Assembly (NCBI GenBank): GCA_034620365.1
Contig: JAQGEQ010000380.1
Coordinates: 1,240,001 to 1,304,000, forward strand
DNA: 64,000 nucleotides
From: Pegea sp. RAD2-039
Lineage: Eukaryota; Chordata; Thaliacea; Salpida; Salpidae
Direction: 5' to 3'
The notes under the pieces are model-generated. The model was not told where the DNA came from. It saw only the letters and a list, made by a program, of their open reading frames with translations, and searched no databases. Both the position numbers and the translations under genes were made by a program. Shown one piece after another: positions 37,801 through 50,618 of this stretch. The first letter of the stretch is position 1. Each line of letters starts with the position of its first letter.

Positions 37801-39944
37801 AATAGTTTATAACGGAATTGATATAAATATTTCTGATTTCTATTGATTTGTATTTATAAACCTGCTATATTTATATAATACAATCATTTTATACTACTTT
37901 AAAGTTAGAAAAAACGTTATTCAATAAATCAATTAATAATGAATATAAAATTAAGCTATAAATCGAAACCAAAGTATTAAAAAAATGTTTATGTTGAATA
38001 AATGATTTACGACAAAAAAGTAAATTGATTTGAGAATAAATTGGATTTGATTAGAAGATATAACAATCTGAACTCATTCACAATATTTAATCAATGTGAG
38101 CGCAGTGTTACAGCATATTAAGAGTTGATTTCGTCGAATCAATAAAAGTAAGTAATTTAATAACAAATTTCATTAAAGATTACTCGCTGAAAAGAGCTTA
38201 CAAACGATGACTCTAAAACGATTTGCAAAATTTAAATTTATGCAAGAAGCTTGATTGTGAAGAGCAATATTTAAACAATCAACACAAAACACACAACATG
38301 CATCTAAACGCTTACACAAGAATTGGGCGAATTAACTTTTCCATCCACCTAAAAAACCGTCGAAAGAAATGTGAATCAAATCACTATTTGCAATATGTGC
38401 GTTAGGCAGTTTTTAAAGTTTATAAAACTTTTCTTTAAATGATAGTTATGGATCTCTAAACAGAATGGATCTCAAAGTTGAAACATTTGTTTTATATAGC
38501 TAAACACGTTCAAAGCTTTAAACATAATTTTCGTTTTATGGTTCTTATGATTAATATTATTTTAAAACTTTGATCTTTTCAAAACTGTTAAGCTCAAAAA
38601 AATATTATTTAAGAATCTGAGTCATAAAGTCATAAGTTATCTGAAAGCTGTCATACTTAGAAAATATAATTCTAATTTAGAATCTTCAAATAGATTCTTA
38701 ATCTGATTTTGAGTGGCTTAGATAAACAGATAAAAAATTATTTTCATGAAAAATGGTTTCCATGAAAAAATCAACTTTCTTAGAAGTATAAATGAAAAAG
38801 TTTGATGGTAACACGAAAATTTTATTAGATTATTAAAAAGCAAATTAAAAGCCAGATGACGGATGCCACCACGAATTGATTTGCAGTTTAGTTTTAAGCT
38901 TGTCACCAAACCCTTATAAGTCATCAAAGTTTGATTTTAATGATTTTATTTTTTAGGCTTATTTAAAATCAAAAGGTTTTAATCTCTTAAACCTTTCAAA
39001 TATTCAAACTAAATAAAATCTTATCAGTTTATTATCTTCAAAAAAAAATTCATTGAATTTTCAAATATTTCAAATGTTTCAAATATCACTTAAAACTATC
39101 TTAGCTTTTGTATCAACTTTATGTTCATTATTTCTTAATTTTGTTTAATAATTTTCACTTTCAAAAAACAAATTAAGTTATATTGCAATTAGAAGACTTT
39201 AAATTTAACTTTTTTCCAAAAAATACATTCACGTAAAATTATAAAATATCATCAAACCTGTAATCGAATACTAGTCTTCAAGCCCCAGTAGATATTCAAA
39301 AGTCCATCAATTACTAATTCCCCTTTTTTATCTTGCCGCTGACGTAATTGTTCCGGACTATCTTGATGATAAGTATTATAATCTTGTAACCTGGCAGCAA
39401 AAACATCTCTACAAAAATAAAATAAGCTGCTACTAATGATCAAATCAACTTTGTTTTTTCAAATATTTATTTACAAGAATTTTTTAAACAAAAATTTAGC
39501 TTCAAAGCAACGTTACTAGAAATGATGTAAGTAAAAATTGGTGCAGATAAAATTCTCATCATTTATTTACATAGGCATGACTCGTTGGTTGTTGAGGTGA
39601 ATTTCTGTCATCACTCTTCTTTTCTGCTTAATAGTTGGAAAAATCTTTCTGATATCTCCTTTAGTAAAGGCTCGTCTTCTAATTTTCAAAGAATCTGTAT
39701 TTGTTGAGATTGTTGTTTGAATTATACTTCTAAGAAAAGCAGAACGAGGTCTTCGATCAGTTGTGACTCTTTTTAAGCCAGATGTTCCTCTTAAAACCAC
39801 TTTTGGTTCTTTTTGATGACAACCTTGAGTAGTTTCCTGGATACGATCTTTTTTGGGGCTCTTTTGGGAGCTTGAAGGAGTTTCTGGAGCGCTTTTGCTT
39901 CTTCGAAATCGATGAAATAATGCAGTTATCCTGTCGTAGGCTCC
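34814..39944 (-). CDS. Ras association domain family protein (RASSF2/4 type), 5' end not found
   Basis: Adaptor that binds Ras-like GTPases through an RA domain and MST/Hippo kinases through a SARAH coiled coil. Minus-strand exons are 39944-39571, 39408-39258, 37715-37654, 37595-37552, 36101-35956, 35748-35595, 35470-35349, 35252-35155 and 34886-34814, all in phase (about 407 residues visible). The first is a basic, Ser-rich N-terminal region. Next come LQDYNTYHQ and LVIDGLLNIYWGLKTSIRLQ, a signature of RASSF2/4. Then RASINGHIYNQATSVFTPSH with GSVTKVRVMSTNNAHDV opens the RA domain, ending PLVTRVLVGPNEQLGKIFIM. The SARAH helix is VAQYIKLDPNILRVFLSKFH followed by EEEEREINRMKRR. The protein ends KEER. 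The 5' exon begins at an acceptor with no ATG in frame, so at least one more exon lies upstream, perhaps near 40.2 kb. Confidence 0.9.
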
Positions 39945-42900
39945 CTAATAAAAACGTGATATTTTTATTCATAAAATAATCTTATCTAATTTTCTTATTA
40001 ATCAATCAAAAACTTGAACAAATGATTCTTTATAAAAATCAATTTACTTAAAAATAAAGATCAATAATAGGATTCGATTTTCAACAACTTTATTTATCTT
40101 TTACAAGTTTAATAAAAACTAAAATAACCTTTCAGCTAAAATCATCTTAAACCTATCTGTTAATCTTTTTAAAATTAATCTGTTCAAAGTAAATGATTTA
40201 CAAGCTATGTTCTTTACGTCTACTTTTAGCTTCCAGTTTCTTGACGATATCACTGTATGAGCCTCAAGAGATAGATAGTATAAAAAATGAGCTTTTCTCC
40301 TTTCATAACAGATTTGCTACCACCACCAGCAGTAAAACTGAAATAGCCAGCCAGTAATGATTTTCATAGCTCAATAGTTTCCTCTTATCAGCTGCTACGC
40401 TTTATAATCACGTGTTTCCTTATGCGTTTCTCATTTTTATATCATTTGCTTATGATTATGAAGCATGTGATCTTCTTGTAAGTACTAATTCGGTTTCAAT
40501 TAAGATTTTTTATTTTCGATTTTTAACTCGTGATTTTTTTACAGAATGAGTTTTAACAGCGTTTGACGTGTTTGCTAGATGTTAAGAGCTATCAAATAAG
40601 ATTAAGAAATTGGGTTCAGGTTATTTAATAAATGTGTTTTTGTTACTACCTAGTAACAGTGTAACACTTCACCAAAATTTCAATTTTACAATTATCAGTC
40701 CTTAATGGCAGTTAAAAATCTTAAAAATTTTAAATTTTAAAATAAAGAATAATAATCATTAATATAAATAAATTTGAATTCAAATATTTATCTTTCACTA
40801 ATGACTTTATAATTGCATCAAAATCTAACAAAACTGCTAATCTAAGTGAATTAAAAGTAACTGAAAAAATCAAATCAATATTAAATTTTATAAACCAGAA
40901 GTAAAAACAGATTCAGAAAATCGATTTTTCTTCGTTTTAATTTGTCAGAAAAAAATTCTGTCTTTAAAAACAACGAAATAATTTTATACATAGATTAAAT
41001 GATATGTACAGCTTTTTAACTATTATAAATCAAAATATTTTAGCATTGTTTTTTATTAAAATTTGACAGAAATATGTGAAAGAATAAATTGCTAAGCGTC
41101 TATAGTAGTAAAAAGCTTTTGAATTTTGAGATATTTCAAACTTTTCAAGTGGCCACTTGTTTTCGAAAAAGCTTTTAACATTAAGGCTGTTTTTAAATTT
41201 TCTGTTACAAAACAACTTAGTTTTCTAATCATCAATATAAATTCTCTTATAAATATTTAAAGCTAACTAAAGTTTATTAATAATGAAACTCAAATAAATT
41301 TTAACTTTCAAAAACTTGGTTTTCTTGTAAAAAAATCATATACATTGATAGCTAAAGTATACAGTTCTAAAACTTTATGTGTTTATGTACTTTATAACAC
41401 AAGCTTAATGTGTACTTTAATAAAAAAGTTTTTAAGTTGGTGTAAAATATATAAAAATAAACTTTATAATTTTAACTAAACCTCAACAACAAATGTTTTT
41501 CAGTTATACTTTCAGTTTATTTTATACTGCTACTTTAATTAGCTGAATAAGACTTTATTTTTAAACGTTTTCCTGAAAACGTTTCTGAAGTTATAACTGT
41601 TAATGTTGAAAATATCAAGCTTGTTTTTCTTTATATCAAGCTATACATGAAAAAATCACCATAAAAAAAAATTTCAATTTTTTAAAAAATGAGCCTGTTG
41701 AATTTCATCTTTTAAACAACTTGCTCTAAGAAAACTGTACTTAACACTCTATCTAAAATCTAATTGAAACTAGTCTCCGTTTTATAATATTTTATTATAA
41801 CTCTAATAAGAAAACTTTAAAATGATGAGCAGTTACTTTATTTTCAGAGAACAAAGAAGCTCTGACGAGCAGTGTTTATGTTTTGTAAAACTTTATTTGT
41901 ATACAAACATTTTTTTATTTTCATAAATTAGCTGAAAATGGTTTTAAAATAATTGAACAAGATTTGTTTAAAATTAGTCGATGATTTTGATAAAACTTTT
42001 TATTATTAAAGTTTTATTCTAATCTTTAGTTTATATGAACAAGTAAATTATCTAACTATCAAAGCTATTTATTTGAAAAAAAGCGGAAAAAACTAAAATT
42101 CTAATAAAAAAATGTATTTTGTATAAAGCTAAACATTTTACAAAAAAGCTGAAATATTTTGACTTTAATAAAAATGATTTTAGCAAATAAATAAAATTTT
42201 CTAGATTATTAATCATTGCAAGCAATTCTTGATTTTATGGGCAGATTTTATTTAAAATAAAAATCAATACTTTTTAATTAATACTTTTTTTAATAATGTC
42301 AAAGAAATATTCAAAATAACGCACAACAAATTGACCATATAACTTGATGAAAGACTTACAAGTAATTTTTAAATTAAGTTGTACACAAATATAATTCTTT
42401 TTCGTTCTAAATAAATCACAGCCTCATTCTAATACTTTACTGTGTTTAAAAACTCGAGCTCAAGTAAGTTTTTCCTTGCGAAAATACAAACTAAGCTGTT
42501 AAAAACAGAATATAAGAAATAATGCTTTATATAAAAATAAGCTAAGAACTGTTTTTCAAACATATATTTCCTTTAGTATTTTTATTTATATATTTTGTTT
42601 AAAATTTCAAAATAATTTATTTAAAAGTTGTAATCAATTATTCTAAAAATAAACAAAAATTTTTCATCTTGATTTTAAATTGATTAAAATTAGAAACTTC
42701 AATAAGCTTCGAAAGCTATTTTTAAAAACTTTCAAATATTTTCTTTGAGATAAGTTTTGGTTTTAAGCATATTTTTGCAAATCAACTTTTACTTTAATGC
42801 TGTTACGAACTTTTTGGAGATAATTGAAAAGCTTAAAAGTTTATTTTACTTTTAAAGATGTTTTGTTTATCTGCTAAACTGAGTTAAAAATCAATTGATA

Positions 42901-44281
42901 ATATAAAGAAATTTTTAGATGAAAAACTATAAAGTAGCAACTTAATATTTCTTATATCAACATTTCAGCAATGCAATCTTCTCTTATTCGTTTTATACAA
43001 AACTATCTGTTTATCTATGCTACTTATAACCTAGTTTCAACCAAGTAAGTTTTTGCTTAAAAAAGTAATAAAAAAATAAAAATAATAACAAACATTTAGT
43101 ATACTTTAAGTAGTTTAAACACTAAGCTAAAATTATTTAAGTTCACAAGCTCTAATTCTCAAATGAAGTAAATACTGGTCAATACTATCAAAAGATTTTC
43201 ATATTTAAAGGATAACTTGTACGAACTTTAAAAGTAATTTTGAGATGTTCAATTTATAACTTTACAATAGTTTGCAATACTTTTAATTTTTTAACAAAAA
43301 ATAAAGAGATTTTGTCATTGGTTTGAGCTTAAATAAAAACAAATTAACAATTTAAACTTAAATCAAAATTAACCTTTTAATAAAAATCTTTAATTTATGA
43401 TAATGTCTTATTCTATATTTATAAAGTCACTACAGATTGGAGTTCAACATTCATTTAAGAAAAGTTTATGCTTGTTTAGTCACAAAAAATGAAAACTATA
43501 GATAAGTACAAGCTTCTTTAAAGATAAATAAAGTTAGCAACATAATTTAATAGAAAACATTTACTACTAACAGAAAAAAAGCAACTAACCTTAACTGTAG
43601 ACATTATCAGTTACCCCTCTGCATAATTAATTTCAATCTAGATTTTCTACTTTAATTGTTTTGTTCATTAAACTTTCTGATATGTTTTCCACACTTCATG
43701 AGTTGACTGATGTAAAAATACTATCAGCACTTTATCAGGAAATGAAGTATGCCTCGAGTCAAAGCTTCCTCACAGTTTTATCAAACTATATAAATATATG
43801 AAACATTCATGTCTGTGCTTTTTTTCGACAAATATCAACAAATAAAACGGAAATGATGAACCAGCAGAGTTATTGTAACTGATATGCAACTAATAATTAG
43901 CATTATGAAATTTACTTATGACTCTTAAGTAGTAGAAACAGTTTTACTGATTATATAAAGCTGAAAATCCATTTGTACCATCAGATGTACAAATATTTGT
44001 TAAATTCTTTAGTGGTGCTTTACAAGCTTTACTAAATAAATTTTGAAAAAGAGCTTTAATTAAACTTGAGATTAAAGTAATATGGAAGAGTAATCTTCAT
44101 CCTTTCTGAATTAAGCAGATACCTTAAACTGTATATTGGCTGCTTATCAGACTAATGTATTTTAGAGATGATTTTCCTATAGTAAAAATAAAGTTTATTA
44201 CAATGAAAGCCGATGTAAGTTTTAATTTTAGTTTAGATGTTAGCTCAATATGAAATGTGAGATTTTGAGTTAAGAAAGATC
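39945..44281. other. Long AT-rich stretch upstream of the RASSF gene
   Basis: About 4.3 kb. A minus-strand frame near 40.18-40.26 kb reading SYSDIVKKLEAKSRRKEHSL lies between an acceptor-like and a donor-like site. It might be an upstream RASSF exon, but its phase does not match the exon at 39944. The rest (40.3-44.2 kb) shows no exon or repeat I can support. Confidence 0.5.
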
Positions 44282-44840
44282 ACCGTTTCACAAAGCCATG
44301 CTGGATATCAAATATTAGATGGTGCTCCATTAAATGACTGGTCATATAGTTGTACATGATAACTGTATTTCAGTTCTGCAGATAACTGGAGTAATGGTAG
44401 CTTTCTTCCAAACTTGTGGAAACCTCCTTCGCTTCAGAGTGATGTTAAAGAGTAGCGATAAAGGTTTGATAAAGAGGAAGTAGTTTTTCTTAAAAACAAA
44501 GCAGGGATATGATGTGGGGTGTAGGAAACTGTTAATTTTAAAGTAGAAATAGCCTTAACTACCATATCGACAGTTATTTCAAGATCTATTATCTCAGAGA
44601 CATGTGTGAAAATGTCGGAGTGGGAAAGAGAAGGAGTATTGTCATCATCGGTTATAAAAACGCTATTCAATTGATTGTTTAGCAATTCAGCTTTATTCTC
44701 CGGTTCTATCGAAAACTGGTTGTTGTTGTTATTGAGCAAAGGAGGTATTTAAGATCTCACCTTAAGCTTGTGATTTAGCAAGCCAAACAGGTGTTCTTGC
44801 TAGTTGAAGATATGACTACACTTTTTCTTTCTGAGTTTAG
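44282..44840 (-). mobile_element. LINE reverse-transcriptase fragment, minus orientation
   Basis: The minus strand encodes the linker before the reverse transcriptase core (KAELLNNQLNSVF, then DMVVKAISTLKL and TPHHIPALFL), RFPQVWKKATITPV, and DNA about 85% identical by eye to 63200-63275 (the HLMEHHLISD..HGFVKR segment). It is the same family as the + strand element at 63-64 kb and is clearly broken by stops and frameshifts. Confidence 0.75.
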
Positions 44841-45109
44841 ATTAGAGATACAACTTTTTAAAACTATTTTTACTGTTTGTAAATAAATTCTTTAAATGTT
44901 TTAAGTGTGCCAAATCTTCTTGTCATCTGCGTTTTGGTGTTTATTTGTTAACTAAAATTGATCTTGTTTTGAAATCCATAATAAACTACACGTTGTATCA
45001 TTAACACTTTAGAAAAAATATTTTATCATACTTAAAAAATGCAATCTTATGCATGCGAATGTGAACATAGAAATTAGTGGTGACTTGAGGTTCGAAAAAA
45101 GTACATTCT

Positions 45110-45900
45110 TGCTGAAAGAAGTACTATATGAAACATCATTCATCAGGAAAGATCCGTAGAAGGTATAATGATGGAAGTATCTTCATTTATTATCTTTTAG
45201 TTGTTTTGTTTTTTATTAATTTATTTAATGTGGCAAGGAAAGAACAATCCGCCATTTCTTCAAGGAAGTTATTGAGGTTTGTTTGTAAAAATAAAACCCT
45301 TTAATCTTTGTACTTCTTAGAAAATTGTCTTCTGCTTCGCTTCTTCAAAGATGTTGATACACTCTTGATGACTCTTTCTTATCATAGCAAGTTAAGAAAT
45401 TTGAAGATGTTGTACATCTAACTATTTCAACAACATTTGTTAAGAACGTCTGTAGCATTTTTTGAAGTATCTCTTTTTGTGCAGCCAGATGTTTCTGTAT
45501 CGTCGAACTCAGTTTTAGGTGGACGATTATTTTCCATCTTTGAGACATAATCCAAGAAGTCTATTTTGTGAGCGTGGCTTTGATGCTGGGCAACTTAGCT
45601 TTAACAAGTACAGTGACCTTGGGAATAGAATCTAGCTATTTGAAGCGAAAGATCTTTCGACGACAGATTTGATTAAAGTAGTTCAGAAGTTGTAAGTGAT
45701 ATCCGTATAAGACCCGAAACCCGGATGTATATGGAGTAGTCAGCACGACAGTTTTGTACATGTTCACTTTTTGTTCTCAGTCTTGAACTGTTTTGCCATC
45801 TGTAGGTTAGTTGTACTCTCATCACTTTTCTTGGTGGTAGATGAAGTTCTGCATTTATCGAAGGTGGAAGCTCGATAAAAGTCTTCACTATTTATGAGCA
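45110..45900 (-). mobile_element. Fragment of a second LINE family, minus orientation
   Basis: Read in mixed frames, the minus strand gives LYGYHLQLLNYFNQICRRKI, then VLVKAKLPSIKATLTK and SVSTSLKKRSRRQF. This is the C-terminal region after the reverse transcriptase seen in many animal LINEs (pattern LxxRHLxLLxxFHQRCLRxI, LPSIEAxLxKxQLRWxGH, KGVSTFEExR). It is an old, frameshifted copy. A related piece lies at 62.2-62.5 kb. Confidence 0.65.
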
Positions 45901-45949
45901 AGATTATTTCACTTTTGTCTTAGTCATTATGAGATTCTTAAACCTTTTT

Positions 45950-46205
45950 GTGTGTTTGGGTCAAAACGGTCCCCCAGAGTTACTCGACGCCCCGGGTAAG
46001 GCTAATTACACCCAGGGAGTCGCCAAGCTCCTGAGGTGTACGTACAATGCACTACTTTTCATCCTTAAGCACGTTACTCCACCAAATATTACGACCATTT
46101 GTCCATAGCTGAGGGGTCAGTTTGTGGGCATCAGAGTGTATCCACACATGTGGGACATGTAGGTCACACGGCAAGGGGACTAATTAGAGGACTGAGCCTC
46201 CTCTT
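45950..46205. other. Isolated GC-rich block of unknown nature
   Basis: About 250 bases at roughly 50% GC in DNA otherwise below 30%. It includes ggtcccccagagttactcga and a region with cgccccgggtaa. On the minus strand one frame stays open for about 45 codons. It abuts the LINE fragment at 45110-45900 and may be its untranslated or internal part, or a separate repeat. No tRNA-like promoter boxes were recognised. Confidence 0.6.
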
Positions 46206-47114
46206 GAATTATCTTATATGAAATATACTTCATTTTTAGTATTGTAGAAGAGTTCAAATCTTGTTGTTATCGTTGAGATTGAAACTAAGCTTCATTTTCT
46301 GTTGTTTTCATCTTGCATAGTAAATGATGCAGATAAAGATGCCAAGTCTTTATAACATTATAATTATTATATAAGAATTCTTTTCTTATCATATTACATT
46401 GTATTATTTATATTATATTATAACATATAATTATAACTTGAACAAAACTTTGTACATTTTTTGGCTAGCTTGTATAATTTAAGTACAAAACTCCCTGCAT
46501 AGCATCTCTATTATAATTATTTTTATATTTAATAACATTTAGAAGAATGTGTGTTGCAAGATGTACTCCTTTCTCACGTTTATTGCAAAAAATAAAAAAA
46601 ATAAACTAAAAGATTGTGTCTGTGAAGACAACCTGTTTTCGACTATCATTACATTTTTATCCGTTACTAGTTTATGAAAATCACTGATTATAAAAACTGA
46701 AATTACATATAACAGCATATAAGAAATACATTAGTTAGCAAATTAAATACTAGATTTTTAAATCTTTTTTTTTTGCATTTATTTAACGAGATTAGATTGT
46801 TTGAATGCAAGAAATTATATTCTCTAAAGAGAGAAATATATTTAGAGATAAAAGGCATTTGTGAAAACCAAAGTTTAAATCTTTATTTGCTTAAATCATA
46901 TTTATAAAGAATTAATCTAACGGTGAACTGACTGAAAAAAAGAAAATATATTTTCACAAATTTTTACAGAACTTTAGTCGTTCATACATTTTTCAATTTA
47001 TTGTCTGCATATAAAAAAACGGGATAGAAATTGAGAAAACTTGATATTTGTTGAACTATGTCAAAGCATCAAATATCTAAGTATTGAACTAATTAGATAT
47101 CGACCATAACTAAC
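46206..47114. other. Intergenic DNA downstream of the metalloproteinase gene
   Basis: No exon or repeat is recognised. It probably includes the 3' untranslated region of the minus-strand metalloproteinase. Confidence 0.55.
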
Positions 47115-49998
47115 TTAGTAACACCCAAGAAAATGTTTATCAAATGGATACGGTCCAAAAGTAGTCTTTTGTTTCAAGTCATGCTCATAATATTCCTTAT
47201 TGATAACAAAATAAAGTTTATTATGCCCTGTAAAAAAATACGTTTATATCATTTCATCATAACTTTGATTTAATTTAATTTGATTAAGTTTCAACAAGTT
47301 TTTCAATAAATATTATAGTTACTTCTCAGAGGTCTTGTAAACATGCTGTCGATTCTCTGTGGAGCATTGTAAAATATTTTAGCAAAGTACTGGTCTTGAC
47401 TTTGTTTTTTCCAAAATATTTTTCCTGAAAAGATTTTAATAATTATTTACTTAAAAGTTTATTTTTTCACAGTTCATGTAAAAATATCTAAGTTTCTTTA
47501 GTAAAGTCAATTAAATAGTTTACCAAAATATAATATCCAATTTGTTTGATTGAAAAAAATTAGTAATAAAAAACAGAAGGTTAAAATATCAAGCATTTTT
47601 AGATCGATAAAGTCTATTTTAGCATTTAGTTTCAGGAAAATAGACTTAAATACATTTATGTTTACTTATTTACTTACCATCGTAAACAGTACTTTCATCT
47701 GTTTCTTCTAAGTAGGCAGCTGCTTGAACTTCACTATTTAAACCGAAATTGCTAACTTTAGTTGGTCCCTTAACCAGTCTTGAGAAACGGAACTCTGATA
47801 CTGTATCACCTTCATAATAATTTTGTTTAAAGATAGATTTAAGCTTTAATCAGTATAAAAACTAAACTTGTTGATATCAACAGTTATTTAAATGACTATA
47901 AAAATGATTTTTATTTGTCATTGTAGAGTTTACTTTATCAAATTTTTAGTAAATCCACTTTAGTAAGTTACAACATTTATACATCAAATTTTGAATAAAC
48001 TAACTTAATTCATATTTAGAAACTTCATACATTGCTATCAACAGAGTTGGTTAGCTTAAGAGGCAAGTCATTTGATAAATTAAAAACTAATAGTTTTAAT
48101 TACTAAGAACAAGGCTTATGCGTGATAAATTTATCTATGAGGTTTTTATTAAACCAATGCTCGAGTCAATAGTAGTTTAGGTGCCAAGTCAACCTGATCA
48201 ACTCTATTTACAAACTTTGAGCTTTGTGCAGCATGTAAGCACTTTGCTGATAGCTCAGCCTGAAACACTCAACAAATAAAAGAAATTTAATTTTACCGTT
48301 AAATAGTTTAATACGATTTCTAGAAGAGTCTTCAAAAGCAGCTGTAACTTGTCCAGTAAAACCACGAAAAAATTCGGTAACCATATATGGGCCTTTAAAA
48401 AAACTTGCATCTCGTAATTTCTTCCAATAATAAATTCCTCTGTTTCAAAAAATACAAGTAACTACTTTTTCAAACAAAAATCTCTATAACTGTCTTTTAA
48501 AAATACTCTCCTGCAAATAAAGACCAATTTTACTCACTTGAAAATAAACAAATCTCCACGAATGTAAGAAACAGAATCATACGAGTAGAGATTACAAAGT
48601 TCTGGAACTGATTCAGTTGTTGTAGTTGTTGTAGTTGTAGTAATGGGTGTGGTTGTTTTAGTTCTTTCTTCGGTAGCTTTTGATGATCGACTTCTTCTGG
48701 CTATATTTGAACAATTGTTTTTTGATCATTTTGTATTTAAAGTTACTTACGATACAACCGAACGATCTCATTAACATCGGGTTCAGGTAATCTGAATTCA
48801 TCAAGGTTATGCTCTTGGTACAACCCATACATTAAAGCTTCTCTGTTCCAGGAGTCCCTTAAGCCTAATGAGTGACCAATTTCATGGGCAGCTGTAATGA
48901 AAAAGTTGACCGATCCTGCCAAAGAATAAAGACTTTTTAAGGATCTATTTATAAAATTTCTTAAAAAGTGAAAATAAGTTCTGTTATTTATTATTTATTC
49001 AACATTTTATAACAGTTTTATTAGATTGAAAAATTTCAAAGAATTTTTATTGCAGCGCAAAAAAGTATTTCTAACTTGGTTCGGTTTTAGATGACCAGTT
49101 TTCATCTGCATCAAAATGAATATCGCCACTTATAGCACTGTAACCAGGAGAAAAAGCATGTGCAACAACGTTAGAAGGTCCATCAAAAGCCTTTTCACAA
49201 GTGAGATGCCGTAATCTTTGAAATGAGATTCTGATATCTGCGTTAGAATCTTTCCAAGTTTCTACAAAATCTAATTGAATGTGTTCGCTCCATATATCAA
49301 AAGCTTTTCTCATTAAGTCACGTTGTTTGTTCCAAGGCATTTTTAATGAAAAATTGATAAAGCTTTAAAGAAAGGTTAATAAGTTTTGTTAAAATATTAC
49401 TTAAAATCAAATAATTTAATCATAAAATATTAACTAAAATTCACCTATAAGTAAGAACCTCTTTTCGCCATACATCTGTAAGAGCTGCAGGAGAATCATT
49501 ACTTTCTGTAGTCTTTGAATAATTAAAGAAATTAAATAATGAGCAAAATTGAAAAAGATAAAATTTTATAAGCCTTCCATTTTTTACTTATTTGAAAAGT
49601 AGTTTAAAGTATTTTTTTTACCTTGCTACAACCACAATATGATTTTATAATTTTTGGTGCTGTTGCTTTGTTAAATAATTCCTTTTCTGAAGTGTCTAAC
49701 CCTGTATTCTCTGTAGACAAATCCAGTTGGTCATGATGTTCCATCAATAAGTTATTCTTCTTCTTATGCGTATAGGATTGAACATAGTCCTTCAAATACA
49801 GTAAAAATTATTCATTTTAAACTATACATTTTTAAAAAGTTATTATCGTTATTATAAATACTTCTCTTCTAAAAGCCGTCAGTCTGACAGTATGCCAAGG
49901 TTAATTAACTTAGTGATGCTTAAGTAAAAACATACATTTTTCAATGAAATTGAATTTACAACTGTCCATAACGCAATAATTAGAATAAATTGCTTCAT
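47115..49998 (-). CDS. Matrix metalloproteinase with hemopexin domain, atypical zinc motif
   Basis: Secreted metzincin-type extracellular matrix protease. Minus-strand exons are 49998-49936, 49789-49622, 49512-49445, 49362-49076, 48915-48751, 48700-48538, 48439-48297, 47809-47678, 47424-47323 and 47227-47115, all in phase (467 residues). Signal peptide MKQFILIIALWTVVNSIS; short propeptide to about residue 77; catalytic domain from WRKEVLTY; structural-metal segment DGPSNVVAHAF and DIHFDADENW; active site AAHEIGHSLGLRDSW; Met-turn ALMYGLY. A Thr-rich hinge follows (PITTTTTTTTTES), then four hemopexin blades opening ELCNLYSYDSVSYIRGDLF and closing FLGCY, with the expected terminal cysteines. 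Two oddities: the third zinc ligand is Asp216 where MMPs have His (HExxHxxGxxH), and the cysteine switch PRCGVPD is replaced by YCGCSK (residues 72-77). It may be an inactive or divergent enzyme. Confidence 0.93.
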
Positions 49999-50618
49999 GG
50001 CTAAGCTTAACTGCCTGATTCAATTTGTGACAAACAATAAATATTCTCTTCTAAATTCATTGCCTTTTATACTAAATAAGACTTCTACTTTTGATGAATT
50101 TTCAAACAGAAATACAAAGTATAAAATTTTTTTAGCATAAATATAAGAAAAATGTTTATTAATTTTGAAAATAAGCATCTAAACTTTTAGGTACCATATA
50201 AACACAAAGAAGCAACTTTTGCGTTTCAAGATTACATTTTTCTAGGATCAACTTCTTCTTTTCTATTTAAGTAATTCAGATTAGACTCCAAATTAATTGC
50301 TTAACTATTCTTTGATATAAGTTGTTTTTCTTCTTCAAAACTCAAGGTATTTATCTAAATAAATTTCGAATAAAGAAAGTATACTAAAAATTTTAAAGCG
50401 GAAATTGAAAAAAAATATACTAGTGAGAAAATATTTCTATGAGTAATTATTTTTTTTGAAAAACTGTTTACTATTTATAAATAAATCTTTTTTGTCAATA
50501 AATAGTATGACTTACAAATATTGAAAGTAGATAATGTCTACTGATACGAATTTTGTTTTATTTTAGCCACAAAAGTTTGTAAAACATCCTTTACTTTTCC
50601 TTAATAAAAATTTTCTAA
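49999..50618. other. 5' flank of the metalloproteinase gene
   Basis: Presumed promoter region of the minus-strand metalloproteinase. No specific element is recognised and there is no other gene. Confidence 0.5.

Noticed and set aside
39757-39972. Minus-strand frame starting MNKNITFLLGSLRQDNCIIS
   Set aside because: It overlaps the RASSF exon 39944-39571 in another frame; the frame that continues in phase into the RA and SARAH exons is the real one.
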